The notes beneath the pieces are model-generated. The model did not search any database. It saw nothing but the letters and a program-made list of their open reading frames with translations, and was not told the DNA's origin. Shown here piece after piece: positions 6,627 through 15,081 of a DNA stretch of 23,159 nucleotides. Origin of the DNA: Hydnum rufescens UP504. Lineage: Eukaryota > Basidiomycota > Agaricomycetes > Cantharellales > Hydnaceae. Location: positions 62,256 through 85,414 of the forward strand of contig MU129113.1 of assembly GCA_014904985.1 (NCBI GenBank), read 5' to 3'. The position numbers and the translations under genes were made by a program. Each line of letters opens with the position of its first letter. Within the stretch, counting starts at the first letter, position 1.

Positions 6627-7005
6627 TTTTTTACTAATTGAATTTTTAAATAAATAAATAAATAAATAAGTCCTAATTGGGTGAGTGCTCAACATGCAAA
6701 TGGGTAACCAGAAAGCCCGCCTAGGCAGGCCTCAAATATATGTATAATAAGTGATAATAAATAAATAATTATAAATGGAACACTATTATCACCGATAAGT
6801 CCATATGGCCTGCTGTCCTGCAAGTCTGAGATTCTCTAAGTCCCAGTTTCGGCCAATTTTCGGCCATTTCGGCCAATTCTGGGCCAGAAGGTGCAGGCCG
6901 TAAAATGGCCATTTCGGCCGGAATAGTGATGGGACCTACTTAGGTACCATTATCTGCCCCAAAAGTGGTACCTAACTAGGTAGGCTTAGATGACTGACCA
7001 AGGTG

Positions 7006-7010
7006 GGCTC
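7006..7010. repeat. Target-site duplication of element 1, right copy
   Basis: GGCTC follows the right terminus and matches 2221-2225. See the left copy for the ambiguity between 5 and 9-10 bp. Confidence 0.6.
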
Positions 7011-7033
7011 CACCATGATATGATAAACCTCAC

Positions 7034-7877
7034 ATCTGGAATGAGACACCAATCAAATCTGTCGAATGAGTGGTGCTCATCGAGCATCATTACTAAGCGA
7101 TTGAAAGGTTCGTTAATTCGACCTGTGATGTCGCTAGGAGGAATGCCTCCAAATTGTTGGATAATACCCCACGTCGCGTGGAGTTCATCGGCCTAGGCTA
7201 CAATTAACATGCCAGATCAAATGAAGCGGAATGGTCGACTAACGTCTTTCTTTCGGGAAATGGTAGACCAAGGGATGATGTGAGCTAGTTCTACATAAGC
7301 CCGGCTTTCTTCGGGACCGACATCCAGACATCCAATCAATGGCAGACGGGTAACTGAAGTACGATAACCATCACGTTCCCTGGTCTAAAATATTCTCAAT
7401 TACCGCCAGTTCGGTAGAGTTGAATTTGGAATTTTACCAGCTCATCAAACTTTACAGTCCTTGGTGTAAATTCAACCTGGATTGGTGGATCAGGCTTGGG
7501 GGTGATCCCACTTGGAGTCTTCTCGCCCGACGCCCTCACTATTGGTTGCTAAAAATGACTTGATCAGACTTGATGGGGTAAGGTCACATACTGGGTATGA
7601 TGATATTGTTAAACCAAATGTTAGCTTGCAAGAGAAGTTTCTCGGGGTCTCCTTGCGTCGCGAGGATGGAATTGATGACATAGTCGCGGGCGCCTGGGGG
7701 GGCACAGTCCAACATTGCCTTGAGAAAACGCTGCACGGACACCGGTGTTTTGGTTGATTTAGGGTTCTCCGTGGTGATACAGAGACCCTTGGCCTCCTTG
7801 ATCAGGCTTTTATACTGGTCCAGAAGTTCAGGAAGGGAAGAGCGCGGGGCAATCAAGCCATCAACGTGGAGAGACAT
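7034..7877 (-). CDS. HNH-nuclease-like protein, exons 1-4
   Basis: The minus-strand gene starts at ATG 7877. Exons are 7877-7592, 7538-7438, 7384-7244 and 7192-7034, with introns of 53, 53 and 51 nt (7591-7539, 7437-7385, 7243-7193). Each has usable splice sites and keeps one frame. The N-terminus is helical (ELLDQYKSLIKEAKGL, RFLKAMLDCAPPGARDYVIN), as in fungal HNH proteins. The HNH core follows: ELTRERDGYRTSVTR, then ELAHIIPWS (first His), then INEPFNRLV (Asn) and LDEHHSFDRFD (last His). With the 3' exon at 1895-2199 the protein would be about 330 residues. Family members are putative nucleases of unknown role. The usual Cys after the RDGYR motif is Thr here, which may affect metal binding or folding. 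Confidence 0.78.
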
Positions 7878-9440
7878 TGTGGTAGTAAGATACTATAATT
7901 GGTTAGTCAGCAGGTGCTTTCACCCAGCAATCCAAAGGAGCCAGACAGCCCCATGCCTGGTTAGTCCTTGGGATCCCACTCAACCTTCTGTGCTCATCCA
8001 CCAAATATTGCATTACAGTATCTATGTTCAAGTACTATGGGCAGTCGGATTCTCTAACGAGCGTGAGTGGAGCCAAAACGGACTTTGGGCAACATCCGGA
8101 AGCAAACTTAAATCAGCAGAGCTGGTTGGCTCATCAATGTACCAAGTCATTTCTTGAGGTAGCAGCGGTGAACTTCTCAACAAATTGATTATAAAGGAAA
8201 GCTAACCGGCCAGCAGGAAGAGGCGTGATTTCAGTTTTGGCAAGACTGGGGAAGATAGAATATGCGGATTTGCATCCGGGTGTTGCCCAAGGGCAAGAAC
8301 GGCATTAGCTACCCTTCTGCATCAACAGTTTCTCTTAATTCTCAGTTCTAATTTTGATTGGGCAAAAAATTTAGCCAACTACAAAATTTAAGTGCCCTGG
8401 GTCAAGAGGGGTCCAAAATGCGGCTAAAATCCAGGAGATATCATGTTTACTTTTCAGGGGGTGACTTCTGGACGGTGCTGTTTTACAGCGGACAATCTTC
8501 CGTTAACTACTCACCTAATTACTTGTTCATGGTTGGTTTTCTTTTGGGTTTCTTATCCCGGGGGCTCTGGTGGCCCCTCTGGAGCACTTCCAAATTTTTA
8601 ATTTTTAATTTGGCAGAAAGGAACCACGGGACTCATTCAAGCTAAACCCTCTGGCCAACGTACTACGAGACGCCCCTTTGGACACAATTCCGTCCCAATC
8701 GCGGATGAATTCTCTATAGATAATGAACCGAGGTGTTGGCAGTCACCACAGAGTGGTTCGAACTGGTAGAGGGGTGTCACAAATTTCAAGCGAACCTATG
8801 GTCGAAATAGGCGAGCCCTATCGTGGGGATACCCTAGTGAAAGTAGCGGCCTGGAAACGATTCCTCCCCCTGATTACTAAGCGGGTGAGGGTGGACTTGA
8901 AAGATCGAGAGCTCAAGTGGAAAGGCGGGAAGGATGTAATAGGAACGTCCTTATCCTTGTTGGCAACCCTGCTCTTTTATAGTATTTACAAGAAGGTAGA
9001 GAAACTACAGGAAAATAGGAGAATCTTTAGATACCAGTGCTGTAGTACTGGTGAGAAAAGAGATGAGTATTCTCGGTGAGTAGCGCTCAGCGGCACGGCA
9101 TTACTAACGGGCGTTCGAGCGGAATCTCTCCCTGATTACTAAGCGGGTGAGGACGAATTCGGATCGGTGAGACTTAGAGTAGCTCAGGTGAACAAGCGAC
9201 GGCAGAAAGAACCCGAGAAGAAGTCCTTAGTATTTTTGTGAGCTTAAGCTCGGATCCAGGAGGTAGATTGGCGAGGTTGTCGGCATAGCCTCACAGGGGT
9301 CACTTGTCTCCGTCTCCAAATAGGGTTCTCGGTCGATTTCGTAATGGACACTCGCCGCAGACCCCGGTCGCTGTGGGGCCCAGTACATTGATTATTTATC
9401 CTTATTGCGGACAGCAAAGGCAAGAGCATAATTCACGGAT
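7878..9440. other. Long stretch without a recognisable gene
   Basis: Open frames at 7720-8157, 8358-8645 and 8723-9079 (+) have no family resemblance, and the first overlaps the HNH gene on the opposite strand. A 22-bp direct repeat, CCTGATTACTAAGCGGGTGAGG, occurs at 8869-8890 and 9131-9152. A short AT palindrome (CCAAATT...AATTTGG) is at 8590-8613. The 8700-9150 part could be an old retroelement fragment, but I cannot show it. Confidence 0.45.
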
Positions 9441-9443
9441 GGG

Positions 9444-9459
9444 CTCGGCAGTTGCCGAG
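9444..9459. repeat. Short perfect inverted repeat
   Basis: CTCGGCA (9444-9450) and TGCCGAG (9453-9459) are separated by two bases. It lies just upstream of the tandem repeats before the KDZ gene. Role unknown. Confidence 0.6.
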
Positions 9460-9530
9460 TTTGGCGTCCCATCAGCGGGAATTGGAACCTATCGCTCGCT
9501 AGGTCCCCAAATTCTCCACATTTTCGCGGT

Positions 9531-10245
9531 CTCTCCAATTCATCTCAATCAACTTCAAGCTAGACGTCGGGCTACACTTCGTGTCGTGGCTTTCCGTCGG
9601 CAGGAGTTGGTATTTGATCTTGCCCTATCGTTCTCCATTTTGTTTCACGCGTTTTTGCGGTCTCTCCAATCCATCTCCATCAACTTCGGGCTGGACGTCG
9701 GGCTACACTTCGTGTTGTGGCTTTCCGTCGGCAGGAGTTGCTATTTGATCTCACCCTATCCCTCACTGGGTCTCACACTTTTCACACGGTTTCGCGCTCT
9801 CTCCAATCCGTCTCAATCAACTTTGAGCTAGACGTCGGGCTGCACTTCGTGTCGTGGCTTTCCGTCGGCAGGAGTTGCTATTTGATCTCGCCCTATCGCT
9901 TGCCAGGTCCACAAATTCTCCATCATTTTTTTTTCACGCGTTTTAGTGTTCTCTCCAATCCGTCTCAATCAACTTCGAGCTAGACGTCGGGCTACACTTC
10001 GTGTTGTTGGTTTTCCGTCGGCAGGAGTTTTATTCGATCTCGCCCCATCGCTCACCAACTCGCACAGTTTTTCCATTGCTTTTCGCACGCTTTTGCGGTC
10101 TCTCCAATCCATCTCAATCAACTTTGAGTTAGACGTCGGGCTACACTTGCTGTCGTGGCTTCTCGTCTTCGGGAGTTGTTTGACCTCACCGTATCACTCA
10201 ACGAGTCTCCCTGTTTCCCATCGTTTTTCACGCGTTCTATCAATC
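9531..10245 (+). repeat. Five tandem ~131-152 bp repeats upstream of the KDZ gene
   Basis: Units begin with CTCTCCAATCCATCTCAATC at 9531, 9662, 9799, 9951 and 10100, with spacings of 131, 137, 152 and 149 bp. A partial unit end precedes them at about 9498-9530. Each contains AACTTCGAGCTAGACGTCGG, GGCTACACTTCGTGT, TTTCCGTCGGCAGGAGTTG, a TTTGATCTCGCCCTATCG block and a TTTCACGCGTTTT block. The array ends about 150 bp before the KDZ start codon, so it occupies the promoter or subterminal region. The open frames across it (9304-10428) are likely artefacts of the repeat. Confidence 0.88.
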
Positions 10246-10396
10246 GCAAACTACACGGCAGTCGAGTCGTCACCCTATATCACCCCCTGCAGAGCGTCCT
10301 ATCTATCCTACGTTAGTCCGTCGGTTTTCACTGTTTATATTTCTGCTAAGCCGTCCTCTATCGTTAGGTTCCACAGTACACAGTACTCTACCAAAA

Positions 10397-13300
10397 ATGG
10401 CCTCAGGCATCAACAGAGCTCCGCCTAGACTGAATACCCAGACGAATCATACCAAGCTGCAAGAAGATGCCATCCCTCATCAGCAACCCAGAACGAAGAA
10501 ACGGAAGAGTCGAGCGAAATTCCCTAAGCAAGAAACCATTGGCCGTGGACCTTCCGGGCCCTTGTACTCGTCTGCAGCTCCTGCACCATCACTGTCCCAG
10601 CTCCCTGAGTACGATGTTGGTGGATCGATTCCATTGACATTAGACTACGATATAGATGATGTCCCGCCGATTCACATACGTCTCGAATCCGACAAGCTAT
10701 CTCGTCACGCACGTCGAAAACATGCACAGGCTCATCGCTGGAGTTCCACCGTGCTCCCCTCATTAATACGGCCCTTCATGGCCTTCAAGCGGCAGGGAGT
10801 GAGACCGACCACGTCAACATCCACAGGGTGTTCGCCATGTTCTTGCCCCTATGTCCGCACTTTACAGGTGGTTTGCGTCTTCATGGATTGTATGTTGCAA
10901 TCAGCCAGTGTTTTCATTCCCTCTCGCTAATCAAGCATTCAGATCTTCAAGATATCACTCTGGCTGTATGTCAATGTCGGCCTGCTGCGACCCAGTTAAT
11001 CCAGCATGGCGTCTTCCCATGTGCCCCGGTATGGCCATCTTTAGCAGTTAGTTTGGACATGCTGGAGTTTGTGGCCGAGCTCTTTGTGCATGTCGCCCCT
11101 AACGAGAGAGCATGGGCAGCAACATTGGAGAAATATCTCAATGTCCGCGGTTATCAGTTTGCTGCAAAGGATTCTTTACGTCGTCGATTCGCGAATGCCC
11201 TATCTCACTACCAGATGCTGGTCCGCCTCGTCGATATTGAGATATCCAAAATCGTCGATCTTAATCGGACTTCCGCGGAATGCCTCCCGTCACATTGCAC
11301 TCTTGATGAGGTGACTCCAGTGAATGAGCGCGTTTACCGGAATGCACATAACTACATCGCACCTTTGGTTCCCCGACATGAGCCCAGCTTGTATCTGCAA
11401 TCTCGCTGTCCCCTTTGTTTTGGAGGAAACCATACTGAACAGCTCGGTCTACTGTGAGTCAAGGCTTCCTTCACTCTCGATGGGTGATATATTGACTCCT
11501 TTTGTGTTTTCTAGTGTTTCCTGTATTGTCTGCATCGATGCCAACTTCCAACTCAAGCGCAACCGTGATCTGGATCGAAGGATGGGCCACAAGGGTGAAA
11601 CCGGCACACGGGACCCTCTGGTTATGTCGCCTCGGAGTATATGGCTCAGCGATGAACATTTGGCTGAGTGGGAGGCGAAAATCAACTCCATGCGACCGGC
11701 AAAGGCTTCAAGGACTGCGAGTAAGCGAAAGGTTGCCGAGATGACTGAAGATGACGCTGCCGATGAGGAAGATCGTGTTGAACCCGGGATGACGTTACCT
11801 GCATCAGCTCTCGACCAGTGCCTAGAATCCTTCACAGCAGCTGATGGAAATCGTGTCAAAGCATCCACCCAAAAATTCGACTCTACGGGTGTCATGGCGC
11901 TTCTCTGCCAGCACGATCGGGCAATTTTCCTTGCCAACATGGTGACCGCTGGTGAGAAGCAGTTTTATGCCTACGCTCTCATTGCTGCGTTACTGCGTGA
12001 GCTACCTGAATGTTGGAAAGTCGGTCTGCTGTATGATGTTGCTTGTGCACTTCAGCGGAGTCTGGCAAAATGGCAATTTATGCCAGGGTGGCTCGACCGG
12101 ATCTCTTTCGGTGTCTCGATATTTCATGCGTATGGCCACCAGTGGGTGTGTCAATTGTGGTACCACCCTAGGAAGGCGGAGCTTTGGGGTCTTTCTGATG
12201 GGGAAGGTTGTGAACGTTTCTGGAGTGAGCTCATGAGGCTTATCCCCTGCCTTCGAGTTTCTGGGGTGAGTATCTTGAAGTGGACTTGCATGTACTAGCA
12301 TGGTAATAGCTGGCTTGTAGCATCATCGTAGGTTGTTCATGATAGACCTCCAAGTCGAATACCTCGATGAAATGAAACAACGAGGCGCAGCAAAATGGAT
12401 TCAAGAACGAGTTGCGAGGGCAAACGAGCGTCTGTTCGAGGCAGAGCAAATACTGGGTGACCGTTCGATCCAGTATTTCCTTGCCCAGTTCAAGGAACAA
12501 CGTGATTATCAGAGCAAACCTATGACTCGTAAATATTCATCATTGCTCAAGGGGGAACTCGACAGGCTCATCATCTACGCTATTGATTAGGTCAATCGAA
12601 GCTGATGGGAGCCCGTGCTGTCGAGCAGATTCTAATTTTATCAGAAACTGCCGACCTGTTGGCTGCCAGATTAGACGACCTCAATGTCGAACTCCTTGCT
12701 CTGGCAAAGGAGGGGTTAGAGGTTACAGCGTCTTCAGAGCTGAAGACAAATATTGATGAGACTAAAGAAGCTTTGCACAAAGCGCGAAATAATGTTGCAC
12801 GAAAGGTGGCTGCGCTGCAGGCCATGGATGCGACATCCTTTACATCACTTGAGGAGATGAGACGAAGCCCTTGGATCAATGCGCAACTAAACCTCCGTGT
12901 GCTGCGTACTCAACTTGTTGCGAAGCTTCGCGCACGAAAGTTTGAACTTAGTTCTCTGGATCGTGCCCACGCAAATCGAAAATTAGGTATTTACTCTTTG
13001 TCATGATGTGTTCCTTCTCTCCTGACCGCCACATATACTTAAGATCACAACACCCGTGCTCACGTCGATGCAGCGGTCAAAAGTCGTACACCTGCGATCC
13101 AGTCAAATCTGAAACGCTATAATGAGAAGATTCGGCAACTTCTTTCCATGAGAGGGAAGAATGGCATTCCAAACGACGCTTACGTCCCCCCGGAGATCGA
13201 GCCTGATGGTCTCCTGAAGATGGATGTCGATCAGCCAGTCTGGCAGGATGCCAATATTGCTGATTTCCCCAATGGGAATGTTCCTGATTGGCTGGCAGAT

Positions 13301-13821
13301 GAGTCGGTGCGCACTAATATCCGCGTGGCACAAGAAATAATCAACTGCAAGCAAGACCTGCTCCGATGTCGGGCAGAATATTCAAATTTGCGCGCTTGGT
13401 TCAATGCTGAATTTAAGGCCACAAAGAAGGCCTTTGATGTCTCAGCGGGTGTGTTTCGGTCTTTGTTTAGGGCGATGTGGTACTGAAAATTGATTCAGAC
13501 CTAGACGTCAAGTACTTCTTATTGATCAAACTCCACTACCTCGATGATATAGGTTTGCAGTGGAAGGCTGATACTGTTGCATTGCCAGGAGCTGACGGTG
13601 ACCCAGAATGGGATGTGATGCCACAGCTGCCATTGTTACAAAAGGCTAGATCTCGCACCAAGACTGAAGACCTTGTGGAGTCGGTGATAATAGATGGTAT
13701 GTCAGATAATGCAAGTTCTGATGATGATGATGGAGGGGAACTGGAGGAGGCACTGTCAGAGGTTGATGCTGTGGTTCTGAATGCCCTTGATCATGTGGAC
13801 TCCTGGTTTCATGCTGCATAA
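10397..13821 (+). CDS. KDZ-family (Kyakuja-Dileera-Zisupton) transposase, one frameshift
   Basis: Introns at 10890-10942, 11454-11514, 12266-12320 and 12987-13043 (53, 61, 55 and 57 nt) join a single long protein of about 1,070 residues. The N-terminus is basic, then a cysteine cluster (C145, C148, C150, C160, then CQC and FPCAP) typical of the CxC domain of these transposases. The core holds CPLCFGG, CIDANF (probable catalytic Asp, about residue 343), CQHDRAIFLANM (Asp, about 469), GEKQFYAYAL, FHAYGHQWVCQLWYHPRK and LSDGEGCERFW (probable catalytic Glu). The C-terminus is coiled-coil-like (LRTQLVAKLRARKFELSSL) and ends in IDSDLDVKYFLLIKLHYL and an acidic tail. A TAG at 12588-12590 followed by a frame change breaks the coiled-coil region. 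At 13439-13470 a frame change coincides with a GT...TTTAG stretch of only 32 nt, either a very short intron or a second lesion. Otherwise it is well preserved. Confidence 0.88.
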
Positions 13822-13920
13822 TTTTGTGGTTCTACATTCCGTACTTTGGGTAGATATAAAGAGTCTTTACTTCGGATTGAAGTTGGCTAGTGAAAAATTT
13901 GACCAAGTTCCTCACTAAGT

Positions 13921-14070
13921 GGGGCCCCAGAGGCCAAAGGGCACCTAACTTTGATGGGGCCCCAATGGGCCAATAGGCCTAAGAATATTGGGGCCCCAGA
14001 GGCCTAAAATACCCAAATTTGGGGCCCAAATCAGTCTACTGCGTGTTTTTTGATATTGTTTTGGGGCCCC
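13921..14070. repeat. GGGGCCCC palindrome cluster
   Basis: GGGGCCCC occurs at 13921-13928, 13956-13963, 13990-13997 and 14063-14070, and GGGGCCC once more near 14022. The first and third sit in the identical 15-mer GGGGCCCCAGAGGCC. AGGCC/GGCCT motifs lie between them. This begins about 100 bp after the KDZ stop and may be a small element or the subterminal part of the KDZ transposon. No terminal repeats or target duplication could be paired with it. Confidence 0.6.
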
Positions 14071-14125
14071 TGGTTTTGTAACCCTAACTAGGCCCATCCT
14101 GTGACTCATTTTTGGGCCTATCTTA

Positions 14126-14586
14126 GGTACTGAAGATGGCTGTCCAGGCTGCAATATTGTATATTTCGTCTTGGTCCAATATAGAAACTATCTCAGCTTG
14201 ATTGTCCACACCTGCAGGTACCCGCAGATCCTCATAATTCGCAGATTTCACCCTTGAACCTTTCCCCTGTTTCATTTTGCATTTTTCAGAAAAACTACGC
14301 TGAATCAAGTCTAATAAATATTATATTCTTGAAGTACTTGTCAGTACCTACCTGCTCAAAAAAATTTTGGAGCAAAATTCGAAGATTTGAGTGTCAAGTC
14401 CATCACCCCTGCATTTTTCATTTTGTGGATGAACCACTGCAAAGTATGCCATAGAAAATATATATTATTAGAGCCCTTCTTTATCTCTACCTGCTCAAAA
14501 AAAACTAGAGTGATCTGACAAGTTTTGATTAAACGTTGAGTCAGTGACCTGTGGGCAAGTACCATGACTATACAGTTGCTTTCCAT
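14126..14586 (-). pseudogene. Possible minus-strand exons of an unrecognised gene
   Basis: Three protein-like pieces lie in order on the minus strand: 14586-14491 (LAHRSLTQRLIKTCQITLVF), 14436-14352 (WFIHKMKNAGVMDLTLKSSN) and 14299-14126 (SANYEDLRVPAGVDNQAEIV). They are separated by GT...AG stretches of 54 and 52 nt (14490-14437, 14351-14300), both with donors following TTTGAGCAG. Frame is kept across the first gap, but a TGA falls four bases before the second donor. I do not recognise the protein. It may be a host exon set with a frameshift or chance. Confidence 0.35.
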
Positions 14587-14662
14587 TTTGGGGAGAACAC
14601 ATCTCTGGACTATTTTTCCTATGAATCCTCTTTCTCTCCCCTCTCTCTAGAATTCTTTTGAG

Positions 14663-14836
14663 ATGGGAGATGGTCGCCTAAGAGCAAAGCATGAGAAGCA
14701 TAAAGCACCTCATGAGTCTCCAACAAAAGGGAAAAAGGCTACCGCTGTGGCCAGCACAGCTGGACACATTCCCAGACCTGTCCCACAGTGGACCAGGCCC
14801 CCTGAAGTTGGCTTGACTACCCCAGCTGAGGAGCCC
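14663..14836 (+). pseudogene. Hypothetical protein, 5' part, interrupted by the copia element
   Basis: An ATG-started frame encodes a short basic protein beginning MGDGRLRAKHEKHKAP, with a Pro-rich part, and runs into the 5' LTR at AGCCC. A CT-rich tract ending in CTCTAG at 14650 looks like a 3' splice site just upstream, so an earlier exon is possible. Joined at the target duplication to 20594, the frame continues for about ten codons and then meets a TGA. No family was recognised. Confidence 0.4.
14832..14836. repeat. Copia target-site duplication, left copy
   Basis: AGCCC directly precedes the 5' LTR and is repeated directly after the 3' LTR at 20589-20593. Five bases is the usual length for Ty1/copia integration. 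Confidence 0.85.
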
Positions 14837-15041
14837 TATTGGAATGAATACATCCCGATATGGGAATAAACCTGGAACCTTCCAGAAAGATCTAAGACTG
14901 TCCAGGACCGTATAGGCCCGTCTACATCCATTATTCCTGTATATACTTGAACCCCGTAGAAACATGTATTCGTATATAAATACCAAGATTTTACTTGGTA
15001 AATCATAGTGTTGTTTTCTCTAAAAGACTTATATCTTAACA
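14837..15041 (+). repeat. Copia 5' LTR
   Basis: This 205-bp LTR begins TATTGGAATG and ends TCTTAACA. Both LTRs start with TA rather than the usual TG, and the end is CA. It holds a heat-shock-element-like site at 14875-14887, a TATATAAAT box at 14973-14981, and a 7-bp inverted repeat TACCAAG...CTTGGTA at 14981-15000 just after it, where the transcript would start. Confidence 0.92.
14875..14887 (+). promoter_or_regulatory. Heat-shock-element-like motif in the LTR
   Basis: GAAccTTCcaGAA fits three consecutive inverted GAA units with two-base gaps, the heat-shock factor consensus. The 3' LTR keeps it as GAAccTTCtgGAA (20422-20434), with only the gap bases changed. It is about 90 bp upstream of the TATA box. 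Stress-induced transcription is inference; three-unit matches can also arise by chance. Confidence 0.45.
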
Positions 15042-15054
15042 TGTTATCAGCACC
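15042..15054 (+). other. Putative primer-binding site
   Basis: TGTTATCAGCACC follows the 5' LTR directly, where the tRNA primer anneals. It resembles the TATCAG-containing primer sites of copia elements that use initiator tRNA-Met, but without the host tRNA set the primer cannot be confirmed. Confidence 0.45.
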
Positions 15055-15081
15055 AGTCACTTAAAAACAAAGACACTCGTT

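Larger units (their letters stand above)
2226..7005. mobile_element. Element 1: non-autonomous TIR element made of outward hairpin-intron arrays
   Basis: The element is about 4,780 bp with imperfect terminal inverted repeats of roughly 80 bp (2226-2305 against 6925-7005), sharing TGGTCAGTCA, TTAGGTACCACTTT, GGGGCAGA and TGGTACCTAA blocks. It encodes no recognisable transposase or polymerase. From the left it holds a TIR, a TTA-rich tract and poly-C run, four minus-strand introns, a central palindrome centred at 4236/4237, five plus-strand introns, a run of five GC-rich palindromes, a GGCC-rich subterminal part and the right TIR. Each intron directly follows a palindrome at the end of the preceding exon. 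It is inserted in an intron of the HNH gene. The family is shared with element 2 at 20839. I cannot assign a superfamily. The lack of an ORF implies mobilisation in trans or an extinct partner. Confidence 0.8.
2200..7033 (-). other. HNH-gene intron 4 containing the element-1 insertion
   Basis: The donor CCAGAT|GTGAGG is at 7033 and the acceptor CGTTAG at 2200 on the minus strand, with a CTAAC branch site near 2210. Without the inserted element and one copy of the target duplication, these pieces make a 49-nt intron, phase 0 on both sides and in the size range of the gene's other introns (51-53 nt). Element 1 therefore lies between the donor and the branch point of a host intron. I infer intron status from the consensus sites and from frame continuity; no transcript is available. 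Confidence 0.7.

Noticed and set aside
7720..8157. Plus-strand ORF overlapping the HNH start
   Set aside because: It is antisense to HNH exon 1 for part of its length and not protein-like in the rest.
9304..10428. Overlapping ORFs of 88-175 codons upstream of KDZ
   Set aside because: They are translations of the 131-152 bp tandem repeat in successive frames, without a protein signature.
11449..11940. Minus-strand ORF opposite the KDZ core
   Set aside because: It is a shadow of the strongly supported plus-strand transposase exon.
14871..14888. Covarying LTR hairpin (CTGGAA/TTCCAG against CCAGAA/TTCTGG) as a selected RNA structure
   Set aside because: Both versions are explained by independent CpG decay from CCGG on each side, so the compensation is coincidental.
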